NCBI RefSeq assembly: GCF_024701375.2
Contig: NZ_CP113910.1
Span: 7,130,001-7,194,000, forward strand
Direction: 5' to 3'
Origin: Streptomyces sp. KMM 9044
GTDB taxonomy: Bacteria; Actinomycetota; Actinomycetes; Streptomycetales; Streptomycetaceae
DNA length: 64,000 nt
Positions 27,151-36,047 of the stretch are shown one piece after another (position 1 is the first letter of the stretch; every line of letters starts with the position of its first letter). The translations under genes and the position numbers were made by a program. The notes below the pieces were generated by a model, which did no database searches, was not told the DNA's origin, and saw only the letters and a list, made by a program, of their open reading frames with translations.

Positions 27151-27195
27151 ACTGACAACGCACCTTCGCGAGGCCCGCCGCCGGGCGTTGTCAGT
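27151..27195. promoter_or_regulatory. 11-bp perfect dyad in the divergent promoter region
   Basis: ACTGACAACGC (27151-27161) and GCGTTGTCAGT (27185-27195) are exact inverse complements 23 bp apart. They lie 64 bp from the leftward start codon (27087) and 124 bp from the rightward one (27319). The dyad could be an operator serving both arms or a leader hairpin of the rightward transcript. Confidence 0.5.
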
Positions 27196-27318
27196 TGCTG
27201 TTGGTAGAACTGCTGCACGCACCGTCAAAGGGCCGCTCCCGACCCGGGGCCCGTGACGGCGCCGAACCTCGTACCACCACTCGTCCCTCACCCGCGTCAC
27301 ATGTCAGGAGCGCTTCGC

Positions 27319-28278
27319 ATGACCATCGGTGACAACCTCGAGAAGCTGTACGGCCTACCCGCCTTCTCCTTCCCCGGACCGTCCGGGACGACGGCGGAGC
27401 TGCCCGAGCCCGAGGCCGTGGCCTGGCGGATCGCCACCAGCTCGTACGACGTCGAGGAGACGTGGGAGGAGGCCTTCGCCCGGTTCTGCGCCCAGGTCGA
27501 CACGAGCGGGGTGCGGGCACTGATCGTCGGCCCCTGGGAGGACGCGTACGACTGGGCCCCGTCCGAGGTCATCCAGGCGCTGCTGGCCGCGCGTGACCGT
27601 CTGCCCGCCCTGCGGTCGGTCTTCCTCGGAGACATCACATGGGAGGAGTGCGAGATCTCCTGGATCAACCAGACCGACGTCACCCCCCTGCTGAACGGCT
27701 TCCCCGCCCTGGAGGAGTTCGGGGTGCGGGGAGGCCAGGGACTGGAGTTCCCCGCTCTGCGCCACGAGGCGCTGCGCTCGCTGACCATGGAGACCGGCGG
27801 TCTCCCGGCGGAGGTCGTCCGGGGCGTCGGGGCCAGCGAACTGCCCGCGTTGGAGCACCTCGATCTGTGGCTCGGCACCTCGTGGTACGGCGCGGACAGC
27901 GAGGCCGCCGACCTGGAGCCGATTCTGTCCGGTGACCGCCTCCCGCGCCTGCGCCACCTCGCGTTGCGCAACAGCGAGATCCAGGACGAGGTCGCCGCCG
28001 CCGTGGCGTCCGCCCCGGTGGTCGCACGCCTCGACGTGCTCGACCTGTCCATGGGCACCCTCAGCGACGACGGTGCCGTCGCTCTCCTCGGCGGTCAGCC
28101 GCTGACACATCTGGAGAAGCTCGACCTGCACCACAACTACCTCAGCGAGCCGCTCAGGCAGCGCCTGAGCGAGACCTTCGCCGCCGCGGGCGTCGAGGTC
28201 GACCTCGACCCGGACGCCGCCGAGGCGGGCGAGGACGACAACGGCACCGCCCGCCGCTACGTGTCCGTCGGGGAGTGA
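27319..28278 (+). CDS. STM4015-family leucine-rich-repeat protein
   Basis: 319 residues from ATG 27319, chosen because CAGGAG lies eight bases upstream; ATG 27301 and GTG 27253 are further options. It starts MTIGDNLEKLYGLPAFSFPG. The body has repeating leucine-rich segments: ALRSVFLGDITWEECE, LPALEHLDLWLG, LPRLRHLALRNSEI, RLDVLDLSMGTLS and HLEKLDLHHNYLS. Such LRR arrays form curved binding surfaces. It is the first gene of the five-gene STM4015-4011 set named from Salmonella. It ends 7 bp before the GTG that opens the next gene. Its role is unknown; it could recognise the substrate of the downstream enzymes. Confidence 0.82.
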   Translation: MTIGDNLEKLYGLPAFSFPGPSGTTAELPEPEAVAWRIATSSYDVEETWEEAFARFCAQVDTSGVRALIVGPWEDAYDWAPSEVIQALLAARDRLPALRSVFLGDITWEECEISWINQTDVTPLLNGFPALEEFGVRGGQGLEFPALRHEALRSLTMETGGLPAEVVRGVGASELPALEHLDLWLGTSWYGADSEAADLEPILSGDRLPRLRHLALRNSEIQDEVAAAVASAPVVARLDVLDLSMGTLSDDGAVALLGGQPLTHLEKLDLHHNYLSEPLRQRLSETFAAAGVEVDLDPDAAEAGEDDNGTARRYVSVGE

Positions 28279-28288
28279 CGACCGAGTG

Positions 28289-29479
28289 ATGCAGGCCCAG
28301 CCGCCTGTCCCGGGGCCCGCCCGGGCCGGGGCGACTGCCTCGACGGCCGGTCCGCCCGCGCGCTTCGCCGTCGTGGGCAACCCGGAGAACCGCAGGGTCA
28401 CCCTCTTCACCGAGGGCGTACGCGCGGCCGGCTTGCCCGCACCGCGCATCGTGGCCTGGGCCGACGTTTTGCGTGCGGGCGGGGCGGACTTCGCGGCCGA
28501 CGAGATCGTCCGGCTCGACTCGCCAGGAGAGAACCCGGAGGTCGACCGGCTGCTGCGGGACATCCAGGACCCCACGAGGGTCGAGGGATCGGCACTCTGG
28601 TACGCGCGGTTCATGCGGGCGACGCGGGGGCTGCGGGGCGGCGTCCGCCTCGACGGCACCGACGACCTGGCCGTCCTGTTCGACAAGCGGCGCTGCCACG
28701 CGACCCTCGATGCGGCGGACGTCCCCGTGCCCCGGTCGCCCACCTCCGGAGGAGACGCGGCACCTGTCCGGGGCTGGGACGACGTCCGGGCACTCATGCG
28801 CGAGCACCGGATGCCGAGGCTCTTCGTCAAGCCGGCGCACGGCTCCTCGGCCTCCGGCGTTCTCGCCGTCGAGTCGTCGGCCGCCGGTCGCATCCGGGCC
28901 ACCACCTCCGTCGAAATCGCGCCGGGCAAGGCCCTGTTCAACTCCCTCGAACTGCGCCGCTACGAACGGGAGCGGGACATCGCCACGATCGTCGACACGC
29001 TGGCACCCGAGGGACTGCATCTCGAACGCTGGCTGCCCAAGGCCTCACTGCGGGGCCGCGTCGCCGATCTGCGGATCGTGGTGGTGGCCGGCCGTGCGAC
29101 CCACGCCGTGGTGCGCACCAGCACCTCACCACTGACCAACCTCCACCTCGGCGGAAGCCGCGGCGACCTGGATGCGGTCCGGGAGGCCGTACAAGCGGGA
29201 GGCGGCCGGTGGTCCGACGTCCTCGCCGTGTGCGAGCGGGCGGCGGCCTGCTTCCCCCGCACCCTGTGTGTGGGCGTCGACCTGCTCCCGGCCGTCGGCT
29301 GGCGCCGGTTCGCGGTCGGCGAGGTCAACGCCTTCGGCGATCTGCTGCCCCGCCTCACGGGTCTGCCGGGCAGCGGAGCGGAGGGCCTCGACACCTGCGC
29401 GGCACAGATCACCGCTGTTCTGCACCGCAGACGCCCCACAGCACCCGAGCCGTCGGCACCACGCGCAGCACCCGCATGA
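28289..29479 (+). CDS. STM4014-family ATP-grasp-like protein
   Basis: 396 residues from ATG 28289 (GTG 28286 is the codon before). After a Pro/Ala leader it has RFAVVGNPENRRVTLF, a Rossmann-type opening. The ATP-grasp layout follows: KRRCHATLDAADVPVPRSP (N-terminal lobe lid), RLFVKPAHGSSASGVLAVE (Lys and Gly-rich loop for ATP phosphates) and VGEVNAFGDLLP (metal-binding Glu/Asn). ATP-grasp enzymes join a carboxylate to an amine or thiol through an acyl phosphate. The stop overlaps the ATG at 29476 (ATGA), so translation is coupled to the hydrolase gene. Confidence 0.82.
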   Translation: MQAQPPVPGPARAGATASTAGPPARFAVVGNPENRRVTLFTEGVRAAGLPAPRIVAWADVLRAGGADFAADEIVRLDSPGENPEVDRLLRDIQDPTRVEGSALWYARFMRATRGLRGGVRLDGTDDLAVLFDKRRCHATLDAADVPVPRSPTSGGDAAPVRGWDDVRALMREHRMPRLFVKPAHGSSASGVLAVESSAAGRIRATTSVEIAPGKALFNSLELRRYERERDIATIVDTLAPEGLHLERWLPKASLRGRVADLRIVVVAGRATHAVVRTSTSPLTNLHLGGSRGDLDAVREAVQAGGGRWSDVLAVCERAAACFPRTLCVGVDLLPAVGWRRFAVGEVNAFGDLLPRLTGLPGSGAEGLDTCAAQITAVLHRRRPTAPEPSAPRAAPA

Positions 29480-29505
29480 TCCACACAGAACAGGAACCAC
29501 CACCC

Positions 29506-30435
29506 ATGCCCGCGCCTGACCCGACGCCCCCCACGCCCGCACCGCGCGACCCGCAGGCCACCGGCCCCGCCCCACCCCCGGAGCACCGCCAACCGGACCG
29601 GCACGAGCCCGACATGAGCCAGATCGTCGGCAGTCACGACATCCTGCTCGTCACGCTCGACACCCTCCGCCACGACGTCGCCGCCGAACTCGCCGCCACC
29701 GGCCGCACCCCGAACCTGGCCCGCCTGCTGCCCGGCGGCCGGTGGGAGGAGCGGCATGCACCGGGAAGCTTCACCTACGCCTCGCACCAGGCGATCTTCG
29801 CCGGCTTCCTGCCGACGCCGGCCACCCCCGGCCCGCACCCCCGTCTGTTCGCGGCACGCTTCGCAGGCAGCGAGACCACGGCCGACGGCACCTTCGTGTA
29901 CGACACCCCGAACCTGGTGTCGGGCCTGGCGAAGGAGGGCTACCGCACGGTGTGCATCGGCGGAGTCGGTTTCTTCAACCGGCAGGGTTCCCTCGGGTCG
30001 GTACTCCCCAAAATGTTCCAGGAGTCCCACTGGGAACCGGAGTTCGGCGTCGCCTCGCCCACCTCGTTCGAGGCCCAGGTGACCCGCGCGGAAGAAGTCG
30101 TACGCGAACTGCCCGACGAGCAAAGCCTGTTCCTCTTCGTCAACGTCGCCGCCCTGCACCAGCCGAACTGGTTCCACCTGCCCGGCGCCACCCGGGCCGA
30201 CGGCGACACGCGCGCGACGCACGCCGCCGCCCTGGAGTACGTCGACCGGCACATCGGCCGCCTCTTCGCCGCCGCGAGCAGCAGGCGCCCCTGCTTCGCC
30301 GTCGTCTGCTCCGACCACGGCACCGCGTACGGCGACGACGGCTACACCGGCCACCGCATCGGGCACCCGTCCGTGTGGACCGTGCCCTACGCCCACTTCC
30401 TCCTGGACCACACCCCCGCCGAGGCCGCCCGATGA
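29506..30435 (+). CDS. STM4013/SEN3800-family alkaline-phosphatase-fold hydrolase
   Basis: 309 residues from ATG 29506, preceded by AGGAA. ATG 29476, overlapping the previous stop, would add ten residues and is equally possible. After a Pro-rich leader the sulfatase/AlkP fold begins with HDILLVTLDTLRHDVA (first metal Asp). PGSFTYASHQAIFAGF holds the nucleophile Ser/Thr region, and CSDHGTAYGDDGYTGHRIGHP gives the Asp-His and distal His ligands. Such enzymes cleave or transfer phosphate or sulfate esters. No signal peptide is present, so it acts in the cytosol. The stop overlaps the ATG of the STM4012 gene. Confidence 0.83.
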   Translation: MPAPDPTPPTPAPRDPQATGPAPPPEHRQPDRHEPDMSQIVGSHDILLVTLDTLRHDVAAELAATGRTPNLARLLPGGRWEERHAPGSFTYASHQAIFAGFLPTPATPGPHPRLFAARFAGSETTADGTFVYDTPNLVSGLAKEGYRTVCIGGVGFFNRQGSLGSVLPKMFQESHWEPEFGVASPTSFEAQVTRAEEVVRELPDEQSLFLFVNVAALHQPNWFHLPGATRADGDTRATHAAALEYVDRHIGRLFAAASSRRPCFAVVCSDHGTAYGDDGYTGHRIGHPSVWTVPYAHFLLDHTPAEAAR

Positions 30436-31805
30436 CCACCGTCACCAGCCCCCACCCCCGCACCGGCGGCACGCGCCCGGCGAGCCCCTACCAGAACTAC
30501 GTCTACGCCTACCCGCACAAGACCGCCTACCGTCGGCTCCCCGACCGCCCGCTCCTGCGCGACCTGTGGGCCGCCGAACCCAAGGACGCACTCTCCCTCT
30601 ACCTGCACATCCCGTTCTGCGAGGTCCGCTGCGGCTTCTGCAACCTCTTCACCCGTATCGGCGCCCCCGACGGCCTCACCGATGCCTACCTGGACGCCCT
30701 GGACCGGCAGGCGACCGCAGCGCGCGAGGCCCTGGGCGAGCGGAACGACGTGCGGTTCGCCACCGCGGCCTTCGGCGGCGGCACTCCCACCTTCCTCACC
30801 GCCGCCGAACTCGAGCGGCTCTGCGACATCGCCGAACACCGCATGGGCGCCGACCTGCGCGCAGTCCCCCTCTCCGTGGAGGCCTCGCCCGCCACGGCCA
30901 CCGCCGACCGGCTCGCGGTCCTCGCAGCGCGCGGCACCACCCGGCTGAGCCTCGGTGTCCAGAGCTTCGACGACACCGAGGCCCGCGCCGCCGTACGACC
31001 GCAGCGCCGCGCCGACGTCGAGGCGGCCCTCGGCCGCGTCCGCGGCGCCCGCATCCCCGTCCTCAACATCGACCTGATCTACGGCATCGACGGCCAGACC
31101 GAGCGGACCTGGCTGCGTTCCCTGGACGCCGCCCTGGCCTGGCAGCCCGAGGAGCTCTATCTCTACCCGCTCTACATACGCCCCCTGACCGGCCTCGGCC
31201 GTCGCGCACCGGACACCGACCCGGCCTGGGACGAGCAGCGGCTGCGCCTGTACCGGCTGGGCCGCGACCACCTTCTGGCCCGCGGCTACACCCAGCAGTC
31301 CATGCGCATGTTCCGCCGCGCCGACGCCCCGCCGCAGGGGGCCGACGACTACGCCTGCCAGACCGACGGCATGATCGGCCTCGGCTGCGGCGCCCGCTCG
31401 TACACCGCCGGCCTGCACTACTCCTTCGACTACGCCGTCGGCATGCACGAGATCCGCGGCATCATCGACGACTACGTCCGGCGTCCGGCCGCAGACCTGG
31501 CCCGAGCCGAGTACGGCCGGGTGATCGGCACCGACGAGGCCCGCCGCCGCCACCTCATCCAGTCACTGCTCCAGGCGGACGGCCTCGACACCGCCGACTA
31601 CCGGGCCCGGTTCGACAGCACGCCCCAGGACGACTTCGGCACCGAACTGTCCCGGTTCGCCGACCGCGGCTGGCTGGCGGACGACGGCCCGCGCGCCCCA
31701 GTGCTGCGGCTGACCCCGGAAGGGCTCGCCCACTCCGACGCCATCGGACCGGAACTGTTCTCCCCGGCCGTCCGGGCAGCCATGGCAGCCTACGAGCGGA
31801 AGTGA
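30432..31805 (+). CDS. STM4012-family radical SAM protein (HemN-like)
   Basis: 457 residues, with ATG 30432 overlapping the preceding stop as ATGA. The radical SAM cluster ligands are C63, C67 and C70 in HIPFCEVRCGFCN. The HemN-type features follow: AAFGGGTPTFLTAAELERL, SVEASPATAT, RLSLGVQSFDD and DLIYGIDGQTERTW. The C-terminal domain matches the HemW-type layout (DYACQTDGMIGLGCGARSY). HemN-like proteins do oxidative decarboxylation, haem handling or methyl transfer, so the label 'coproporphyrinogen oxidase' would be misleading here. It is the fourth gene of the operon and 10 bp ahead of the STM4011 gene. Confidence 0.9.
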   Translation: MTTVTSPHPRTGGTRPASPYQNYVYAYPHKTAYRRLPDRPLLRDLWAAEPKDALSLYLHIPFCEVRCGFCNLFTRIGAPDGLTDAYLDALDRQATAAREALGERNDVRFATAAFGGGTPTFLTAAELERLCDIAEHRMGADLRAVPLSVEASPATATADRLAVLAARGTTRLSLGVQSFDDTEARAAVRPQRRADVEAALGRVRGARIPVLNIDLIYGIDGQTERTWLRSLDAALAWQPEELYLYPLYIRPLTGLGRRAPDTDPAWDEQRLRLYRLGRDHLLARGYTQQSMRMFRRADAPPQGADDYACQTDGMIGLGCGARSYTAGLHYSFDYAVGMHEIRGIIDDYVRRPAADLARAEYGRVIGTDEARRRHLIQSLLQADGLDTADYRARFDSTPQDDFGTELSRFADRGWLADDGPRAPVLRLTPEGLAHSDAIGPELFSPAVRAAMAAYERK

Positions 31806-31815
31806 GACCCGCCCC

Positions 31816-32760
31816 GTGAACCGCTCCGTGACCAGCCCCCCGAACGGCCCCATGGACCTGACCGTGCTCTACCGTGGCCCACTCGCCTCGTGCGACTACG
31901 ACTGCCCGTACTGCCCCTTCGCCAAGCGGCGCGACAGCCGGGAGCAACTGCGCGCAGACCGCGCCGCCCTGGAACGGTTCACCCACTGGGCCACCACGCA
32001 GACCGGTGACCGCCTCTCCCTCCTCTTCACCCCCTGGGGCGAGGGTCTGGTCCGCTCCTGGTACCGGCGTGCCCTGACCGAACTTTCCCACCGGCCGCAC
32101 ATCCGCCGGGTCGTCATCCAGACCAACCTAAGCTGCCGAACCGACTGGCTCGCCGACGCCGACCTCGACACCCTCGCCCTGTGGTGCACCTATCACCCGG
32201 GGCAGACCCCGCACGACCGCTTCCTGGCCAGGAGCCACGAGCTGGCCCGCCTCGGCGTCCGGTTCAGCGTCGGCGTCGTCGGCCTGCCCGAACACCTGGA
32301 GCCGGCCCGGCGGCTGCGCGCCGAACTGCCGGACCAGGTGTACCTGTGGGTCAACGCAGCAGAGGGCCGCACGTACGACGACACCGAAGCGGACATGTGG
32401 ACGGCACTGGATCCACTGTTCGGCTACAGCCGTCGCCCGCACGCCAGCGCGGGCCTGCCCTGCCGTACCGGAGAGTCCGTGATCTCCGTCGACGGCGAGG
32501 GCACGGTCCGCCGCTGCCACTTCGTCCGCACCGAACTGGGCAACCTCTACGACGGCAGCTACCGGCAGGCCCTGACCCCACGCCCCTGCCCCCTCACTAG
32601 CTGCGACTGTCATATCGGCTACGTCCACCTCGAGACGCTGCCGCTGTACGACGTGTTCGCGGGCGGTGTCCTGGAACGCGTCCCGGCGACGCCCGCGCGA
32701 CGTGGGTCGGACGACGGGATGGGTTTGCCGCAGGATTCAGCGGCAAGTCGGTGTCCATGA
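31816..32760 (+). CDS. STM4011-family radical SAM protein with C-terminal cysteine cluster
   Basis: 314 residues from GTG 31816; ATG 31852 (MDLTVLYRGPLAS) is an alternative that fits the conserved part. Cluster ligands are C26, C30 and C33 in SCDYDCPYC. The core has the expected LLFTPWGEGL, VVIQTNLSC and FSVGVVGLPEHL strands. Five further cysteines (C216, C234, C258, C263, C265) near the end, in RRCHFVRTELGNLYD and SCDCH, resemble a SPASM/auxiliary cluster, as in peptide- or sugar-modifying radical SAM enzymes. It is last of the five STM401x genes. Its stop overlaps the ATG of the small gene at 32757. Confidence 0.88.
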   Translation: MNRSVTSPPNGPMDLTVLYRGPLASCDYDCPYCPFAKRRDSREQLRADRAALERFTHWATTQTGDRLSLLFTPWGEGLVRSWYRRALTELSHRPHIRRVVIQTNLSCRTDWLADADLDTLALWCTYHPGQTPHDRFLARSHELARLGVRFSVGVVGLPEHLEPARRLRAELPDQVYLWVNAAEGRTYDDTEADMWTALDPLFGYSRRPHASAGLPCRTGESVISVDGEGTVRRCHFVRTELGNLYDGSYRQALTPRPCPLTSCDCHIGYVHLETLPLYDVFAGGVLERVPATPARRGSDDGMGLPQDSAASRCP

Positions 32761-33185
32761 GTGAACAGAACAAGAGCCAGAACCAGAAGACCACCTCCTC
32801 CCGGAACGCCGTGGCCCAGGCCCAGAACGCCACGGAGAAGGCGACCGCTCCCGCCGCGTGGGCGGCAGGCGGCGCCGCCACCAAGGCGGGTGACGCTGCG
32901 TCAGCGGCCAAGTCGGGCGCCGAGCGCGCGGCCGGAGCGGCGAACGGCGCCGTGCAGAGCGCCGCCAAGGGCGTCGAGGCGGGCCGTAAGGCGGTCGTCG
33001 CCACCTCGGGTCAGGTCGCCGCCACGGCGGTGACCGCCTGGACGGTCCTCTCGAACCGCAAGCTCGTCGCCGCCGGTGTCGGAGCCGGCCTGACCGTACT
33101 GAGCGCCGCATCCTACGCGGTGGGCCGCCGTGCGGAACGCCACGCCCACGGTCCTCTCACACGGATGACCGGCGGACGCATCTGA
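32757..33185 (+). CDS. Ala-rich protein with one membrane helix
   Basis: 142 residues from ATG 32757, which overlaps the STM4011 stop (ATGA). It begins MSEQNKSQNQKTTSSRN. The middle is Ala/Lys/Gly-rich with heptad-like repeats (KAGDAASAAKSGAERAAGAA). A hydrophobic helix sits near residues 98-121 before a basic tail (VGRRAERHAHGP). No ribosome site is visible, so its translation would rely on coupling to the radical SAM gene. Low-complexity sequence makes any family match unreliable. It could belong to the operon or be an unrelated surface protein. Confidence 0.55.
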   Translation: MSEQNKSQNQKTTSSRNAVAQAQNATEKATAPAAWAAGGAATKAGDAASAAKSGAERAAGAANGAVQSAAKGVEAGRKAVVATSGQVAATAVTAWTVLSNRKLVAAGVGAGLTVLSAASYAVGRRAERHAHGPLTRMTGGRI

Positions 33186-33290
33186 CCCGTGGGGGGGGGC
33201 GGGACGGGCGGTTCCATTCGCGCGGTGCAGCCTCGAAGAGGAAGGATGGGTCCACAAGCGCAGAATCAACCCCTGCCAAGGAGTGGGCAC

Positions 33291-34931
33291 ATGCAGCACG
33301 AGCGAGCGGGCGGTCCGGCCGGTCCCGAGGATCTCGTCGACGTCGCCCGGCTGGTCACGGCGTACTACGCGGTGCATCCGGACCCGAAGGATGCGGGACA
33401 GCGTGTCGCGTTCGGGACGTCCGGGCACCGCGGCTCGTCCCTGGCGGGCGCGTTCAACGAGGACCACATCGCCGCGACCAGCCAGGCCATCTGCGAGTAC
33501 CGCGCCGAACAGGGCACCGACGGTCCGCTCTACCTGGGCGCCGACACCCACGCGCTCTCCGAGCCGGCCAGGGTGACCGCCCTGGAGGTGTTCGCGGCCA
33601 ACGGCGTCACGGTGCTCATCGACAGTGCCGACGGCTACACACCGACCCCCGCGGTCTCGCACGCGATCCTCACGCACAACCGTGGCCGCACCACCGGCCT
33701 CGCGGACGGCGTCGTCGTCACTCCGTCCCACAACCCGCCCGCCGACGGCGGCTTCAAGTACAACCCGCCCAGCGGCGGTCCCGCCGGTTCCGAGGCGACC
33801 ACCTGGATCCAGGACCGGGCGAACACCCTGATCCGTGACGGTCTCAAGGGTGTCCGGCGCGTTTCCCACGCCCGTGCCCTCGCCGCCCCCGGCACCGGCC
33901 GTCACGACTTCCTCGGGACCTACGTCGCCGACCTGCCGACGGTGCTGGACCTGGACGCGATCCGGACCGCCGGCATCCGCATCGGGGCCGACCCGCTGGG
34001 CGGGGCGTCCGTCGCCTACTGGGGCCGTATCGCCGAGCAGCACGGCATCGACCTCACCGTGGTCAACCCCCTCACGGATCCCACCTGGCGGTTCATGACC
34101 CTGGACTGGGACGGCAGGATCCGCATGGACTGCTCGTCGCCGCACGCCATGGCCTCCCTCATCGCGCAGCGGGACCGCTTCGACCTCGCCACCGGCAACG
34201 ACGCGGACGCCGACCGGCACGGCATCGTCACCCCGGACGCCGGCCTGATGAACCCCAACCACTACCTCGCCACAGCCATCCAGTACCTTTACGCGCACCG
34301 CGAGCAGTGGCCGGCCGGGGCCGGCGTGGGCAAAACACTGGTGTCGTCCGCGATGATCGACCGGGTCGCCGCCGACCTGAAGCGCGAACTGGTCGAGGTG
34401 CCCGTCGGCTTCAAGTGGTTCGTCGACGGACTGGCGGGCGGCACCCTCGGCTTCGGTGGTGAGGAGTCGGCCGGCGCCTCCTTCCTGCGCCGCGACGGCT
34501 CGGTGTGGACCACCGACAAGGACGGCATCCTCCTCGCGCTGCTCGCTTCCGAGATCACCGCGGTCACCGGGAAGACACCCTCCGAGCACTACGCCGCGCT
34601 CACCGCCCGCTTCGGCGAGCCCGCCTACGAACGGATCGACGCCCCGGCGACCCGGGAGGAGAAGGCCCGCCTGGCCAAGCTCTCGCCCGCGCAGGTCACC
34701 GCCGACACCCTCGCCGGGGGGGCGGTCACCGCGGTGCTCACCGAGGCTCCCGGCAACGGCGCGTCCATCGGCGGAATCAAGGTGACCACGGCCAACGCAT
34801 GGTTCGCGGCCCGTCCTTCGGGCACAGAGGACGTGTACAAGATCTATGCCGAGTCCTTCCAGGGACCCGGCCACCTCCGCCGGGTGCAGGAGGAGGCCAA
34901 GGCGGTGGTGCTGTCGGCACTGGGCGGCTGA
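33291..34931 (+). CDS. pgm: Phosphoglucomutase, alpha-D-glucose phosphate-specific
   Basis: 546 residues from ATG 33291, with CAAGGAG eight bases upstream. It interconverts glucose 1-phosphate and glucose 6-phosphate, linking glycogen, trehalose and cell-wall sugar synthesis to glycolysis. The substrate loop [12 protein letters not shown] is near residue 44. The phosphoserine loop [15 protein letters not shown] places the nucleophile at S146. The Mg-binding loop is [10 protein letters not shown], the sugar-binding loop FGGEESAG, and the phosphate-binding loop is [14 protein letters not shown] near the end. The length is standard for the alpha-PGM group. A G9 run sits about 100 bp upstream. 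It converges with the next gene. Confidence 0.95.
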   Translation: MQHERAGGPAGPEDLVDVARLVTAYYAVHPDPKDAGQRVAFGTSGHRGSSLAGAFNEDHIAATSQAICEYRAEQGTDGPLYLGADTHALSEPARVTALEVFAANGVTVLIDSADGYTPTPAVSHAILTHNRGRTTGLADGVVVTPSHNPPADGGFKYNPPSGGPAGSEATTWIQDRANTLIRDGLKGVRRVSHARALAAPGTGRHDFLGTYVADLPTVLDLDAIRTAGIRIGADPLGGASVAYWGRIAEQHGIDLTVVNPLTDPTWRFMTLDWDGRIRMDCSSPHAMASLIAQRDRFDLATGNDADADRHGIVTPDAGLMNPNHYLATAIQYLYAHREQWPAGAGVGKTLVSSAMIDRVAADLKRELVEVPVGFKWFVDGLAGGTLGFGGEESAGASFLRRDGSVWTTDKDGILLALLASEITAVTGKTPSEHYAALTARFGEPAYERIDAPATREEKARLAKLSPAQVTADTLAGGAVTAVLTEAPGNGASIGGIKVTTANAWFAARPSGTEDVYKIYAESFQGPGHLRRVQEEAKAVVLSALGG

Positions 34932-34938
34932 GGGGTCT

Positions 34939-34972
34939 CGCGCCGCGCGGTGTGCGGGAGCCGGGCGGCGCG
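34939..34972. terminator. Convergent hairpin between pgm and the membrane protein gene
   Basis: CGCGCCGC (34939-34946) pairs with GCGGCGCG (34965-34972) in the 41-bp gap between convergent stops, so it can serve both genes. Confidence 0.5.
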
Positions 34973-35482
34973 TCAGCCGGCCCGTACCGCCGACGTGGTC
35001 GGGGACGGGGAGGCGAGGCCGGAGGGAACGGACGTCGCCGTGGGCAACTCCGCGGGGACGTCCTCCGACTGCTGCAGCACCGTGTCGCCGGGTCCCTGGT
35101 CCGGGGTGCCCGCGCCGGTGGACAGCTGGGACCACGTGCCCAGAACCAGCGCGATCGCGGCGGCCGTACCGAGCACCCGGCAGACGCGGCGTGCTCTGGC
35201 CCGCCTGTCCAGGTTCCGCCACGACGGTCCCTCCCACGGGTCGTCGGGGTACCAGAGGTCACCGACAGCGCCCGTACCGTCGGCCCCCGGCCCCGCCGTG
35301 CGTCCGCGGGCCGGCCGCGGCTGCCACCCCGACGCCCTCTGCAGGGCGGAGGGCTCGACGAGGGCAGTGGCGCGGATGGCGCGTTCGTTGTCCGTGAGGA
35401 ACCGGTGCCAGACCTCGTCCGGCACCGACGGCGTCCCGTCCCTGCTCTCCGGTTTCTCGCCGTCAGGTCGCTGCGCGGTCAC
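34973..35482 (-). CDS. Hypothetical single-pass membrane protein
   Basis: 169 residues from GTG 35482, chosen because GGAGAGGA is about ten bases upstream; the frame extends 15 codons further. The cytosolic N-terminal 100 residues contain PDEVWHRFLTDNERAI and a Pro/Gly-rich linker with WYPDDPWEGPSWRN. A basic stretch RRARARRVCRV leads into one membrane helix (about residues 111-126), and the last 45 residues are an outside Ser/Thr/Pro-rich tail. Many short Streptomyces membrane proteins have this layout. Function unknown. Confidence 0.65.
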   Translation of the reverse strand: MTAQRPDGEKPESRDGTPSVPDEVWHRFLTDNERAIRATALVEPSALQRASGWQPRPARGRTAGPGADGTGAVGDLWYPDDPWEGPSWRNLDRRARARRVCRVLGTAAAIALVLGTWSQLSTGAGTPDQGPGDTVLQQSEDVPAELPTATSVPSGLASPSPTTSAVRAG

Positions 35483-36047
35483 GTCCGTTCGTTCCTCTCC
35501 GGTGCGGGAGCCCGATGACGACACCACAGCTCACCCGTACCAGGATCCCGGGCAGGATCATCCCACAGCGCGAAATCGTCGGGCCAGGGGCCCGGCACCC
35601 CGGGCACGGGTCGTCCGGACCGGTGGGACCCGACGGCACAAAGATCGGGGTGGGGGCCGGAACGCGGCTCGACACCGCTGGAGCAGATCATGGCCGACGA
35701 GCCGGACCGCGTCGGCCCGCATGCCGGGCGTGCGCGGGTCTGCTGCCGCTGGTGGCGGTCGGCCCCGCTGTCGCAGGACTCGTCGGTGGCCGGCGCCGTG
35801 CCGGGGCGACCGGCGTACTGGCCCTGCTGCTCCGCCGGGCGAGCGCACGCATCCGCCGAAGGCCCCGGGGTCCCGGCGCACCGCGCCCCGAGGCCCTCTC
35901 TCGAGGACCTGGTCAGGCATGCCGGCGTGCCGCCCGGCGACGACGCCGCGAGACACCGCCCCGCCGGGCGGGGGCGGGTGCCCGTCGCCGTGTCGGTGGC
36001 GCAGCCGGAGGGGTACGGGCCGGGCGGGGGCGAGGTACAAAGGACCC
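35483..36047. other. Gene-poor region before the MarR gene
   Basis: About 565 bp. Open frames are Arg/Pro/Gly-rich on both strands. One plus frame has a hydrophobic stretch near 35735-35830 (LLPLVAVGPAVAGLVGG) but no start with a ribosome site, so no gene is claimed. Confidence 0.35.

Noticed and set aside
30432..31805. Naming the HemN-like gene coproporphyrinogen III oxidase or HemW
   Set aside because: The operon context and family name STM4012 point to a separate, unassigned role; haem genes are absent.
33188..33198. G9 run upstream of pgm as a phase-variation switch
   Set aside because: It lies about 100 bp before the start and outside any reading frame; there is no evidence that length affects expression.
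32901..35237. Minus-strand open frame of about 778 codons over pgm
   Set aside because: Shadow of the intact phosphoglucomutase gene; low-complexity and no motifs.
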